DNA of 64,000 nucleotides from Romanomermis culicivorax (Eukaryota > Nematoda > Enoplea > Mermithida > Mermithidae). Location: positions 62,001 to 126,000 of the forward strand of contig CAWUHX010000427.1 of NCBI GenBank assembly GCA_963922205.1, written 5' to 3'. Below, piece after piece: positions 1 through 10,867 of the stretch; position 1 is the first letter of the stretch; each line of letters opens with the position of its first letter. A program made the position numbers and the translations under genes. The notes below the pieces were generated by a model. It was not told where the DNA came from. It saw only the letters and a program-made list of their open reading frames with translations, and did no database searches.

Positions 1-743
1 AATTGGGATATCAACCAAAAATGTACACTATCACAATGTTTCTGTGCTTAGCTGAATTTTTTCACCCGATATGCCTTCTTAATGATAATAACTGTCCGAT
101 CATCATATAAACTGTAGAATATTGCTCGAAGTACAATGCACTCTACATTAAATAAACTTTTCCCTCACCATTTTGAAACAAATTTGACCATCTAGTAGGG
201 ATGGGCCGGGTATCCGGATCCGCGGATATCCGCCCAAATTTTAAGATCCAGATCCGATCCGGATCCGCTAAACCAGATTTTTTTGGATCCGGATCCGCTG
301 AACCAAATTTTTTAAGATCCGGATCCGGATCCGCTGTTGTCAGTGATTAAGATCCGGTCATAATCGGACCTTACACATAAAATTTTGCAGCATTAGAAAA
401 CACCAAAAATTTTCCAGCGCATCGCGCCGGGTTTTATACTTTTCTGCAATACTATTTTTCTACAAATCGTGGTTTCTGGAGAAAATTTCCTTTAAAGGGA
501 AAAATGTTGGTCCTCCTGTATGAAAAAGGCGAATTTTGGTCCATTTCAGAATGTCAAAATCTATTTTTCCAACTTTTTTGCAACTGTAATTTTAAACATG
601 AAGCTGAGTTTGAATTGAGAAGCATCATGTAACTATTTGTCAGAAATTTCAGGTTTAACTTTAAGTTTTTCAGATTTATGAAAGTTATGAGTATATTTTC
701 TGAATTTGTAAGATGATTATGAAGGACGGGAACTCGAGTGCTA

Positions 744-1037
744 TTAGGAAGAAACTTTGTGCGAAAATACATAAAAGATCATGTTTTCTTTCAGTGTACA
801 AAAAAAATTTCTTCGCACAAAGACTTTTTGGCCGATCTTTGTACAGGTACAAAGAGGCTTACAAAAAAACACTGCAATGGTAGCAAAATTATACTTGAGA
901 AACGGTAATTTTTCAACAGTATCACCCATCAAACGATTTTTTATAGGATCATAAACTTGACCAGCACCACTGAATAGCTGTTCATAGGGGACACTTTTCG
1001 CTGGTGCTAATTTGAGTTTACTTTCTCCATGAAGCAA
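744..1037 (-). pseudogene. hAT transposase C-terminal dimerisation remnant
   Basis: The first 50 codons match the hAT C-terminal dimerisation motif: SVPYEQLFSGAG, then a basic PIKNRLMGD stretch and KLPFLKYN. Family members usually read S.P.ER.FS.AG....RN.L....E.L.FL..N. It follows the BED remnant on the minus strand after a gap of only about 170 bp, so the RNase H-like catalytic domain has been deleted. The codons after KYN look like untranslated sequence. Confidence 0.75.
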
Positions 1038-1202
1038 TTGTCCAGAGGCGTTTGAGATTTAAGTTCATGCTCTAATTTGGTTTTTGAGTTGCTAGATTCA
1101 GTTTTTGGCTATCTTTAAAGAAAACACAAAAATTAATTCATTAACATAACTATACTAGTAGCAATTTGTTCCACAATTACTTCTATTTTCATTATCTTCT
1201 TT

Positions 1203-1391
1203 TTATTTAGTCGCAAACTGCTTATATATTGCCTTATGTTTATTCTCCAAATGTTTTCTCTGACATCCAGTAGCACAACCTTTTATGGATAACTGGATTC
1301 TGCATTTATTGTACTTTGCCTCTTTTTCATCATCTGGGGGCACTGTGAAGTAGTCCCACACTCTGCTAGTGAAAGAAGAACTTGAACTCAT
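1203..1391 (-). pseudogene. hAT transposase N-terminal BED finger remnant
   Basis: This 62-codon open frame contains a BED-type finger: an aromatic RVWDYF start, a degenerate metal pair in AKYNKC where the first Cys of the usual CxxC is Tyr, then the HLENKH histidine pair. BED fingers are the DNA-binding N-terminus of hAT transposases. It lies inside the hAT element, on the same strand as the C-terminal remnant at 744-1037 and in the right order. The lost Cys and missing core make it non-functional. Confidence 0.75.
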
Positions 1392-2056
1392 AATTTCTGA
1401 AAAAAGTTTCCATTCCTATTCATTTCTTTTCTGATAAAACCAATATTAATCTAGACATGAGTACAATTTAATGAATGAAAATTACTGATTAGTACATGTG
1501 AACTATTTCAATAAAAGAACACCTCAATCATTAATAATCTATTAATCTATTGACACCAATGAATATAAATTCATACAACTCAATTTTAGACAAATTAGAC
1601 ATAGTACATATACTTATTGAAAGATCCGGATCTGCTCGGATCTGTTCCTCAAGATCCGGATCCGGATCCGCTAAAAGAAATTTTTTTGGATCCCGATGCA
1701 ATCCGGATCCGCTGAACCAAAATTTTTAAGATCCAGATCCGCTGTCGTCAAAAAAGTCGATCCGGTCCATCCCTACCATCTAGTGCGCCATTTTTTCTCA
1801 GGTCGTAAATGCTTTTCTCGGATCTCTTGGAAAGCTACTCCCCATACTTCTTACGTTGTTGTCTGATCTCAAAGATCTATCCAAGAATTAAAATGTTTCT
1901 TTTATTTTAGTGGATTTATGATGGTCAAAATATGGGTAAATGTGTCAGAATTTGATGCTCCCATCAATCTGCATAGGTTTACTTTCCTGAAAATTTAATC
2001 CGGTCAGTCTCTTTTCAGCTCGTCAAGAATTTTACTGAATGATCAAGTTATCGTAA

Positions 2057-2392
2057 TCAAATGAATGATCGCGGCGAAATTAGCTCATTTACTTTCTTTT
2101 CGGCACTTTGGTGAATTGGAACTTCGTTAATCCCCGCAGTTTGGCCTTCGCTTGTTTTTAATTCCATTGCCGCATTCATTATTCGACGAGCGACGTCACC
2201 GAACCTCGCGAGCATTCCGCCCGTTCCACTGCAAGCAAGCCTAAGAACATGGTTCGAAATTTTTGGCATTCGTACAAGTATAGATTCTTGCCTTGGATCA
2301 TTGCCAATTTCCGCAAAAAGTAACTTCCTCTCCCTCTTTTCTAAGCGCGTTTGCTGACCCTCCAAACAAAAATTGGATGAAACAACTTGCAT
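2057..2392 (-). CDS. hypothetical protein, 111 aa, inside inverted-repeat unit
   Basis: I do not recognise this frame. It is unusually long and less AT-rich than its surroundings, basic at the N-terminus and without clear membrane segments. It contains a Gly/Ala-rich stretch around SGTGGMLARFGDVARR. It lies between the inverted-repeat arms, so it may be a fragment of that element's protein. It could equally be a chance open frame; no splice partner was identified. Confidence 0.2.
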   Translation of the reverse strand: MQVVSSNFCLEGQQTRLEKRERKLLFAEIGNDPRQESILVRMPKISNHVLRLACSGTGGMLARFGDVARRIMNAAMELKTSEGQTAGINEVPIHQSAEKKVNELISPRSFI

Positions 2393-3136
2393 AAAGCTAT
2401 TGCTTCACTTCACTTTTTATCTAAAAAATTGGCGTATTTGATATATTAGAAGTTGGAATGAACTGAAGAAAAAAAAGTTCGTCAGCTTAGGACTAAAAGT
2501 AGATTTAAGCTTCTTTATTTTCCAAGCCTTCGTGTAGAAACGCCGCAAATTTTCTTCGTGTGTGTATACCGTACACATACACAGAGTATTAGCTCCTCGC
2601 CCATTTATGTAACTGGAGTTAAGCTCTCTGAGAAAATCACATTTAAGTGTGGTTCGTTGTTCAAGTGTAGTTTTTCTTGCATGGTTTCGATTATTTTCAG
2701 GGAACCGGTACGAACAAAGGTCTGTACATAATAATATAGCATTATTCTATTCGTAATCGTATTGATCAAAATGTTGAGTTCTTGTGCTTCTTCTCTTGAC
2801 GCCAAAGTGTTTCAGTAAGATCTTTTTATTCATTTTCTTCCGATCCGATGTATTTATTGGTTCATCGTTCGCATATCCTCTCATTTTGTTTTTTGTTTTC
2901 CGTGTTATTTTTTTGGTTATCTTATTTATTGGCCTGCCCAATACTTTTATTTCTAGACCCATCGAATTTATGATCTAATAGGCACGAAAAAAATCTTATG
3001 TTATCCAAAAGCCAAACATGATTATTTATTGACCATAGGGATTCTAAATAGAAAGTCAACCTGTATGTACCGTATGGGTGTATATACGTATCATTTACAA
3101 CCCTTGAGAAAATGGCGCACTAGGTGGTCAAGTTCC

Positions 3137-3861
3137 TTGAAGCATAGTGTGTCGAAAATTCGATTTGGTGTGTAATGCGATTAGACAGTTATTATCATTA
3201 AAAGCGCATCGGGTGAGGAGAATCTAAATGAGCATAGAAACATTGCGAAAGTAAAGAACATCCTTGGTTGATTTCCTTAGTTTCTAATTCAGATTGCCTG
3301 CTTCCAGCTTGAAATCTGCAATATTTTTCTGTTGTGTCCAAGTTTATGAAAAAAGCTGATTTATAGGTAGTTTTTTGCTTTTTGATCTGGTTGACGTCAC
3401 CAGAGGAGTATCTACACGAATGGGACGACATGGTTGGTAGATATAGAGTACGTGCGCTCTGATATCCCTGTAGAACATGCTGACGACAAAAAAGTTAGAG
3501 TAATACCCTTCAAAAACCTTAGATTTACCCTTACCCAAATTAAAGAACTTGTTGATGTATGATACATATGATCATGTTCCAAAAAGACTGATTCATTTAA
3601 TTCAACACCCGAAAGAAAGTACCTGATCACGGGAACATGAATAAAAAATACACGATTTATATGTTTGATTTTTCAGGCGAAACGCTTGATTAATTGAAAT
3701 TTACACATCATCTCGATGAATTTTGTTCTGAGTTGCGTTTTTTCGTTGTTGAAATTCTCTTTTCGTTTTTCATATACTTTTTAATTTTACCTTCTTTCGT
3801 CTCTTTAACTGATTTTTATTCTGGTTTTTCTATAGCTCAACATAGGATTGGTATCTAGCTG
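3137..3861. other. intergenic, no gene seen
   Basis: AT-rich sequence between the inverted-repeat unit and the tRNA-like element. Short open frames exist on the minus strand, but none shows recognisable domains or convincing splice structure. The missing first exon of the SETD9-like gene could lie here or in 4407-4895; I could not place it. Confidence 0.4.
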
Positions 3862-4406
3862 GTATTAGTGTGGTACGTGCACGTGCACCGGACGTTTTGG
3901 AGTTGTTTTTCCGCAAAGTTTTTCGTTTCCAGCGGGTTTTGAACTGCAGACTGTCGATTAAGATGCAAGCGCCTTATCGATTGAGCTAAACTATCCAACC
4001 CAATTAAGTAACAATTTTTTGCATCCTTGGTTATCAATAAACGACGCTTTCTTGGGAAAAAAATTTTTTGAGCAAAATCAATGGATAAACTTTCGGTATT
4101 CGTAGCGAGACAAAACTCATGAATTAATAAATCTCGTGCAGCCGTGATAGGAATTTTTGAATAAAAAATGCAAATTTTGTAGTGTGTAAAGTGTTATTTT
4201 TACTTTTTAAAGCTGCGAATAGTGTAGTTTTCGTGTAATTTTTTGAAATTTCCGTAAAAAGTATACTGTGGAACAATATCGGGTTACTGTAGAACAAAAC
4301 TAACATAATTTTTGAACTCCACGGTATCGATTTAATTCCTATGTTACATATGTAAATTTCACACTGGTTCACCGAATATGAAGTCCGGTGCACGTAACAC
4401 TAATAC
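3862..4406. mobile_element. non-autonomous inverted-repeat element carrying a tRNA-like sequence
   Basis: The ends are mutually inverted: GTATTAGTGT plus a GTGCAC / ACCGGAC core at 3862-3892, and its reverse complement at 4383-4406. The left end carries a few extra bases (a repeated GTGCAC). The 545-bp unit has no coding capacity and contains a minus-strand tRNA-like segment near its left end. No clear target duplication was found, so the boundaries rest on the inverted ends only. Confidence 0.55.
3926..4001 (-). other. tRNA-Lys(CTT)-like / SINE-head sequence
   Basis: Read on the minus strand this has an A-box-like TAGCTCAATCGATAAGGCGC, an anticodon-loop-like TCTTAAT as in tRNA-Lys(CTT), and a B-box-like AGTTCAAAACCC. 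These are the two internal RNA polymerase III promoter elements of tRNA genes. The acceptor stem does not close well and the B box departs from GGTTCGANNCC, so it is a tRNA-derived relic or SINE head, not a functional tRNA. Confidence 0.5.
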
Positions 4407-4895
4407 CGTCTCTGTCACCGTATTTTATCGAAAATTTCCGCAGATCAAGTCGATGTTTTCTTAAGTGAAAACAATAATTCATCTCAGGTCTACATGAAAT
4501 TCGGAACTCTCCATATAATCAATATCTTTTCTTTCCTTCATATTTTTTCTTCATATTTATTCGTTCCAATTCATTGCGAAACCTAATATATTGTTTTTGA
4601 TTCCTGTGTGTTTGATTCATTTCACTGATTTTCACGAAAAAAATTTCTATTTTCACGAATTTGTATTGTCTTCTTTACTTTTTCTCGAAACCAAGTGAAC
4701 TTCTGAAGTTTGGCTAACTTGAGCTATAATACAATCAGAATCCCTAAGGCCCTCAGTATTGATTTTTCAAATTGAAAAAAGATTTCATATCAAGTTCTCT
4801 CTTCTATAAAAAGCCTTAAATTTTCTTAACGGTTATCTTCTCTTTGTCTATCCCAAACTGATTCACTTTCTACTTAATGACTTTTCTTTTTTCAG
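4407..4895. other. upstream region / probable intron of the SETD9-like gene
   Basis: No confident exon was found here. The first seen exon of the SETD9-like gene starts in phase at 4896, so at least one coding exon upstream is missing. Compared with other SETD9 proteins, roughly 50 N-terminal residues are unaccounted for. Confidence 0.4.
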
Positions 4896-7800
4896 ATCAA
4901 TCGTCATCAATCGCAATCAAAAGAGCAAAAATCACGCTTTGAATCCCGATCTATTAATCCACCAAATCTACGATATTTTCTCCAAACTATCACAACAATT
5001 TAACGAGTAATTTCTGACTATTTTTCGCTTAGAAATCACTCGCGATGTCAAGCGTTTCGGAAATACTTTCGTTTTTTATTCAATCATTCTTTTTTCTTGA
5101 AGAAAATACGAAGAAATCATCACAGAAGATAGTTACGCGACAGTTCAAAGCGTGATCTACAAGCATTGTGGTTTTTGCTTGGAGAAAAGGAAATCTAACG
5201 TAGAATCAGCAGGTCTGGGCGTTTTTGTGAAAAATGGTCGTCTACCGAAGCATGTCGTTGTTGCTTTTTACCCAGGTAAGGTACTAGAGTATCACTCTAG
5301 ATCAGGGCCGTGCACAAGTGGGGGCAGGGGCGGCCGCCCCTCCCATTGAGGCATTATGCAACCAGTGTATCGCGTAAAATCAATATTTTCTGGGGCTATT
5401 CAGTAAAAAAATTTATTCCGCCCCCATGAAAAAATCCTGCGCGGGGCCCTGCTCTAGATTAACATAGTGTACTGATTCTAAATTAGGAGGAAAAGATTTT
5501 CAATAAACAAACTCGAAAATATTTTGAGTAGTTCATTTGTGTGTTTTATTTGTGTGTTTCAATTGTACTCTCATTTTTAAGAATCTTTATCTGGTTAAAA
5601 CTCATCCAAATATTGAGACGCGCTTCATCATTTTTGGAATTGACTGCATGGTTATAAAAATCTGATAGCTTTGTATTTCGTTTTCAGTATCCTATTTAAT
5701 TTCAAGTTTCTAAATGATTTTTCTAGTGGGAAAATGCATTCCGTTTATATTTCACATGACGCATTTTGTACCGATGATTAGAAAAATTTGTTCTTTATGA
5801 CTGATGGAAGATTTTTCGTTCACTGCACTAGGAGTGATCCCAGACAATTAGACACATCAGAACTTGAATCTACCGAGCGCTAACAAAGGTTTCAGTAGAT
5901 ACCCATCATGATTTGAGATCAAAATTTGTGTACACAATTGTGAAACAAATCAACCTTTTGTGGGTGATGATTCAAGAATCTGGGCACATTTTATGAGCGT
6001 TTTATTACTCCTTGATTGTTTTATCGTTTTCATGTGAAATTTACATGTTGAAAATATACCGTAAATGCTACCACGGAAGTATACAGTAAATGCTACCACA
6101 GAAGTATGCAAAATTTGATAAAAACATAGTTTCTTAACTTAATGTCCCAATAAAAAAATCCATGTTATTCGATTCTTGCAACTAATAAAAACCTGACAAA
6201 GAAAGTCTCTGGCGCTGCTGCTTTTGGGCAAAAATCGTTCGGCATTTGAGTTTTTAAATTGTCATACTTACAGTAAGACAGACATGAATAAAAAAGTCAT
6301 TTCAGACACGTGAAATATTATTCCTGGAGATATGTGACCTCAGAATGACGAATTTATTCTAAGGACTTTAAAACTCTGTGCGATATTTTTACATATCAAT
6401 TCCAGGCACAATTTACAGACCGGGTGAGGCGGCTTTCCTGCAGTCATTGGGTAACAAATTTGTTCTGCGATGTATCGATGGTACTTTAATCGACGGAAAT
6501 GACAGAGGTCTCTCGAAACTTGTTTTCAAGTAAATCAATCTTGGTTATTTTTAAATTTCTCTCGTAATCGTATCTCCTCCCAATAAATTTTTTTTAATTG
6601 GGTTTAGATCCTGTACGTTACGCGATCGAATGGGTAAAAATTTACTCAATGATATGACTTGGCTAACAGAACTTCCGGCCAATCCTCTGGCCGTCGGTCA
6701 ATACGTCAACAATGCGGCTTCCGGTATATACAACATGATCCTTCATGTCAAGAAAATTGAGATTGAAAGTTTCCTGCAGAGCATATCATTTCTACTCCAA
6801 ATGTCTACATATTTTGATTTCTTTATAATATAACAAAGTCTCAATATTCGTTCATCTTATATATTTTTGATATAACTTTTAGCCTGGAAGTCTTCTGAAG
6901 CTAATATCGACTTTTAATTTTTGTATTTTATGTCGTCTTCTTTATACTAAAATTTTATTCATTTTCGATGCACATAAATCTTAATTTCAAACGATTCTAT
7001 TTTCCGCCGAAGTCGTAAATATAGAGGAATAACAAAAACTTTCCTACTCTAATTCTCGTCGGCATAGTCTGTTGATTTAGTCATCAGAAATATTCTAACA
7101 AAGATTTTACAGTTGAGTATACTGCTCAAAGAATCGTTATGCTAGTTGAGTACGCTGACAAATCTTTAGTCCCGTGTGACATATGGCTAAGCGGAAAATC
7201 TTAAAACTGATCACTTGCTCTGCTTTCCAGTATTTGAAAGCAATTTTAGAAAATAGTCTAAAAATTCACTAATCTTTTTGTGGTTTGATTCTAAGTTTAA
7301 AACCAAAAACTAGGTTTACTGTATCTTCGCTAGTTTAGCAGATTGTGAGAACCTATAGTCCGTTTTTTATAAAATTCTTCCTAATAAAAAAGTGACACAA
7401 ATCAGTACTGTCATCAAAATTGTTTACATAGAGCACTTACTGTAGATCTTTTTGCTCGAAAAATTGTTAAAGGTTAGGTCAATATGCTCACAACTTTTTA
7501 GTCCCATATGTTACATTGTTTATCAGCAAATCGTGAAAATCTGAAACACTACTTGCTTTCCACTTTCATTATTTAGAAGCATTTCAAGAATAACAGACTA
7601 AGTCTGATTTTTAAAATTCTGCTAAATTGAAAAGCGACAAAAATTAACACCATCTTAAAAATAATTCACACAACTCTTTTATTATAGAAGTTTCCACTCA
7701 AACAAATGTTGGAGATTAGTTGCATATGCGGACAAGTTTCTATTTTAGCAGAAAATCATAAAATATGAAATAATACGTATTTTTTAATTCCATTGCAGCT

Positions 7801-8407
7801 CAAGAAAGAAGCTTAAGTGTTAACTCCTATCGGTGAAAAGATGAATTGATACATGGTATTCAGCCTAGAAAGCTGGATACGCTTTTCGATCTTAGTGCAC
7901 GCATTACAAATAGATAAAAAAGCATTGGTCTTTAATAAAATTTGTTATCCTCTTCAAAATTTCCATGAGAAAGTTCTGTTGTTGAATTTCAAGCATATCT
8001 CACTTTTAAAGCAAGTCGTTTTTCAATATTCTTTAATGAAAACTAAAAGCATGTTTCTCAAAATTCAATGCACAAAAATTTTGTATTAATGAATATTTTT
8101 AAAGAATATAAAAACAGGTGTGGTTGTTCAAAATTGTTGACGAACTTTCGGTAGATTTAAACTTCGTGCCATATCACATACTCTTCTTTTTATACAATGC
8201 AAAGAAGAAGAATCGAACGTTTTCTACGAAGAAGTAGATTTTCCGGTCAGCTTTTTGAACGTAAACGAAAGGCGATTTCTTCCAAACGTTTTATACGCTA
8301 ATACGAGAGATTGCGATCGCATGAGGACGGTCGTTTTGATATCGAATCGAGAAATTGAAAAGGACGAGGAACTGAAATCAAATTATTTAACATTGTTTCA
8401 AGCATGA
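4896..8407 (+). CDS. SETD9: SETD9-like SET-domain protein (five exons, N-terminus not found)
   Basis: Exons are 4896-5006, 5103-5275, 6406-6529, 6608-6723 and 8205-8407 (stop TGA 8405-8407). All junctions have GT..AG ends and keep the reading frame. The product seen is about 242 residues against roughly 300 in vertebrate SETD9, so the start lies in an unidentified upstream exon. SETD9-type landmarks occur in order: AGLGVFV and AFYPGTIYRPGE, then RCIDGTLIDGNDRGLSK, then WLTELPANPLAVGQYVNNA, a LPNVLYAN block and the C-terminal EIEKDEELKSNY, equivalent to the SET post-catalytic EEL..NY segment. SET proteins transfer methyl groups from S-adenosylmethionine; the substrate of this family is not settled. 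The acceptor at 8205 is one of two close AG choices. Introns 2 and 4 hold MITEs. Confidence 0.9.
5303..5451. mobile_element. 149-bp hAT MITE in SETD9-like intron
   Basis: The exact 8-bp duplication CTCTAGAT (5295-5302 and 5452-5459) flanks ends CAGGGCCGTGC / CAGGGCCCCGC in inverted orientation. TIR type and duplication length fit the hAT superfamily. It has no coding capacity and lies in the intron that begins at 5276. Confidence 0.85.
6061..6110. repeat. 25-bp tandem duplication
   Basis: The unit GTAAATGCTACCACGGAAGT appears twice in a row with one difference (CGG versus CAG), spacing 25 bp, within the second intron of the SETD9-like gene. Confidence 0.7.
7354..7600 (+). mobile_element. MITE, TATAGTCTG-end family, copy 1
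   Basis: The left end TATAGTCCGTTTTTTATAAA and the right end ACAGACTA are inverted relative to one another. The body is homologous to the minus strand of 10099-10327, sharing ACTGTCATCAAAATTGTTTACATAG-like and CTTGCTTTCCACTTTCATT segments (short forms). Related diverged sequence flanks it on both sides (about 7080-7260 and 7600-7800), suggesting several rounds of insertion or duplication in this intron. Confidence 0.6.
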
Positions 8408-10098
8408 TGAAATTTTTTGAAAACTTGCTTGTGGGTTGAATAGATAAGATAGCTTTTTGGTATAACTTTCTCGGAGTTGAAATAATTTGTGCTAGGATTT
8501 TCAGCCCTTTACTGTTGCACATTCTGCGACCATGACAATACATCTTGAGCATTTCCGGTAGATAAGGGTACCCACTGAGGCTTGTATTGCCGTAAAAACT
8601 GTACTTTCTGTAAAAACGAAAGATATTTATGCAATTCATTTGTATTTTTGCTATACATAATTGAACATCATATATATTCAGCACTGTAATAATGAAATAT
8701 ACCGACTTCAATCTGTCAACAGCCACGGAAGGGATTTTTTATAAGGAAACCAATAAAAAAGCAAATACGAGCGTTACATAGGCGTTCTAATTTATAGTCT
8801 GTTTCTTTTCAAATGCTTGTAACGCAAAAATGCTGAAAGTAAGTATGCATGCAGAATTTCGTGCCGAGATAATATCGTTGTTGACTGTATGTTAGGAATC
8901 GATTACCAAACTCTCAACTTTACTCGATAACTCTTTAAAAAAGAATTTCCGTCCAACGCGAGAAATGTTCAAAAAAAATTTCGCATGGCTAAAAAAAGTA
9001 TTCGCTCGGCGCAGAAAAAGCTAAGCAAATGACCAGCGCTGCGGCGTGATGCGCTGGATTTTGAGATTTCAACTTTCCAAAGCACACCAGTTGTATCACG
9101 ATCTTAATTGCCGAACTTTTTTCATTAAATGAGAACCATGTGCGAAATTTTTTTTCTAATTTCGAACTTTTTTTCCTAACAAATAGCCTTCAATTTCGTC
9201 GACGTCGATTACCGGGTTTCTTCCCATAATACAGTATAGTATACTAATGCGCGGTAATTAAAAAACAATATATACTTCATTTCATCTTTTTTCGGTTACA
9301 TGCATTTCAAAAAAAACAGACAATAGATGCCTGCACTGAGTCACGGATCTGCCGTCAATAATGAACATTTTTTCCGCAAAAGACCATCAAAAACGACTGA
9401 CGGCGGAAAATTTCGGTTGATCACAGCATAATTTTAAAATTTTTTCTAATCGAGCACTTTTTTGATACAATTTGTGTTGCGAGTGAATGAGGAATTATTA
9501 TTGCTGTAGTCTGTTTTTCTCGAAAAGCTATAAATAAAAACTGGAAATCGAGTGACATTTGAAGTCTTTACTTCTGCTGGTAACTGTAAATTCGAGAGCA
9601 TAATTGACTGTCATTAAAATTTTTTGAGTAAAAATTGTGTAGTAAATAGGGACAATTATGACGCAGTACGAATTTTTGTCATTTTTCATTAACAAGCATG
9701 TTTCCGGCATATGCTAAAAACTATAGTTCTAATACTCTAAAAGCTTCTCCCAAGATTTATTGAAAAGATCAGAAAAATTATTGTCCATTGACAGCCGACT
9801 TTGGCTTCGGATAGAAGTGTGATAAGTCCAATGCAGAAGTGCAGTCGCCGAATGTCGGCGACAAAAATCCTAGGATTTTTTCATTTCTGAATAGGGCTAG
9901 ATGGCGGCTAACTCGGAAATCAGGGGCTAATTTTATTTGAGGCGATGGGGCCGCGACAAAATTAAAATTTATTAAACAATATTTTAAGTATCACTGACAG
10001 TAATTGAATCAACCCAGTGTATCAGGTAATAGGGTGGTGGAATACCTGTATCCGTGTTTGTAAAGTGGGTGTTCAAAAGGACACAGGGCACTTTTTTC
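8408..10098. other. intergenic, no gene seen
   Basis: AT-rich sequence downstream of the SETD9-like stop. Single ends of the TATAGTCTG MITE family occur at 8793 and about 9505. A long minus-strand open frame at 8298-8726 is antisense to the last SETD9-like exon and its 3' flank and has no recognisable domain. Confidence 0.4.
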
Positions 10099-10327
10099 TA
10101 TAGTCTGTTTTTTGTGAAATGCTTATAAAGAATGAAAGTGGAAAGCAAGTATTATTTTAGATTTCCCCGATTTTCTGATAGGACTGAAAATTTGTGGACA
10201 TACTGGTCAAACCTTTAACAATTTTTAGAGAAAAATTTTACAACAAGAGCCCTATGTAAACAATTTTGACGATAGTACTGCTTTGTGTCAGTTTTCTATT
10301 TGGAAGCATTTTATAAAAAAAAGACTA
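10099..10327 (-). mobile_element. MITE, TATAGTCTG-end family, copy 2
   Basis: The left end TATAGTCTGTTTTTTGTGAA and right end AAAAAAGACTA form inverted termini. The reverse complement of the body aligns with 7354-7600 along its whole length. It is non-coding. Two copies in opposite orientations plus lone ends nearby define a dispersed family in this locus. Confidence 0.6.
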
Positions 10328-10337
10328 CAATTAGATA

Positions 10338-10760
10338 GCACTCGCGACCATACATGCACGTGCGGGGGATTTTAACCCCCAGCAGATTCTTGTTGACCCT
10401 TAGCAGATTTGACTACCCCAGCAATGATCGAGAAGATGACGATGGAAAATGAGCAAGGGAAACGAGAAAGTCGTCATAAAAATGGGAATGATGCTGTAGT
10501 TTAACAATTATGCTAAACAACAAAGCATACTTGAAGTCCAAAAAAGTAACATTAAAACTTTAAAAAGTGCTGTCTAAAGAAAATTATTCCATATGAATCT
10601 GACTAATATAGGTGTAGGAATATGCTGTTTGGATGTTAGAAGACCTTTTGTAAGACCACCCTCTTCATTATGGGGGACAAAAAAATTTTTGTATTCCATC
10701 CCCTGTCCAGGCTGACCCCAGCAGAATTTCTATGTTGTGCATGTATGCTCGTGACTATGG
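10338..10760. mobile_element. non-autonomous inverted-repeat element
   Basis: The left end has GACCATACATGCAC and the right end has its inverted form GTGCATGTATGCTCGTGAC. Inside both ends are matching CCCCAGCAGA(T/A)T stretches in inverted orientation, so the homology is longer than the tips. There is no coding capacity and I found no clear target duplication. Confidence 0.5.
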
Positions 10761-10867
10761 CAGCATTTGTGCACTATGTAGCACTGGTGCACTAGATAAG
10801 CGCTCCTGCATCCCAATCATCCACTATCAATAGTGCACATATGGTAGGCGTTCTGGGTATAACTGAA

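Larger units (their letters stand above)
196..1775 (-). mobile_element. hAT transposon, internally deleted
   Basis: The element is bounded by the exact 8-bp direct duplication CCATCTAG (188-195 and 1776-1783) and by inverted ends TAGGGATGGGCC / TAGGGATGGACC, both hallmarks of hAT elements. Both subterminal regions (about 210-350 and 1620-1765) are packed with GGATCC/GGATCCGC repeats, which in hAT elements often serve as transposase binding sites. The minus strand keeps a BED zinc-finger N-terminus and a hAT dimerisation C-terminus, but the catalytic core between them is missing. It is a non-autonomous relic of about 1.6 kb. Confidence 0.9.
181..3136. repeat. inverted-repeat pair flanking about 1.3 kb (hAT inserted in left arm)
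   Basis: The left arm is 181-195 joined to 1784-1812 (it is split by the hAT insertion). It reads as the reverse complement of 3094-3136, sharing TGACCA(T/C)CTAGTGCGCCAT and GTAAATG. With the hAT removed, the arms enclose about 1.28 kb. This looks like an older inverted-repeat element. I could not find a target duplication or a recognisable transposase. Confidence 0.5.

Noticed and set aside
210-350. Regular GGATCC repeats as a possible CRISPR-like array
   Set aside because: Units are short, irregular and without spacers; they lie inside hAT ends and have a natural explanation as subterminal repeats.
3926-4001. Functional tRNA gene
   Set aside because: The acceptor stem does not pair properly and the B box is degenerate.
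5007-5102. Extra SETD9 mini-exon at about 5033-5085
   Set aside because: It would need a 26-bp intron and breaks the phase; joining 5006 directly to 5103 keeps the frame.
8298-8726. 142-codon minus-strand open frame
   Set aside because: It is antisense to the last SETD9-like exon, whose frame and splice phase are well supported; no recognisable domain.
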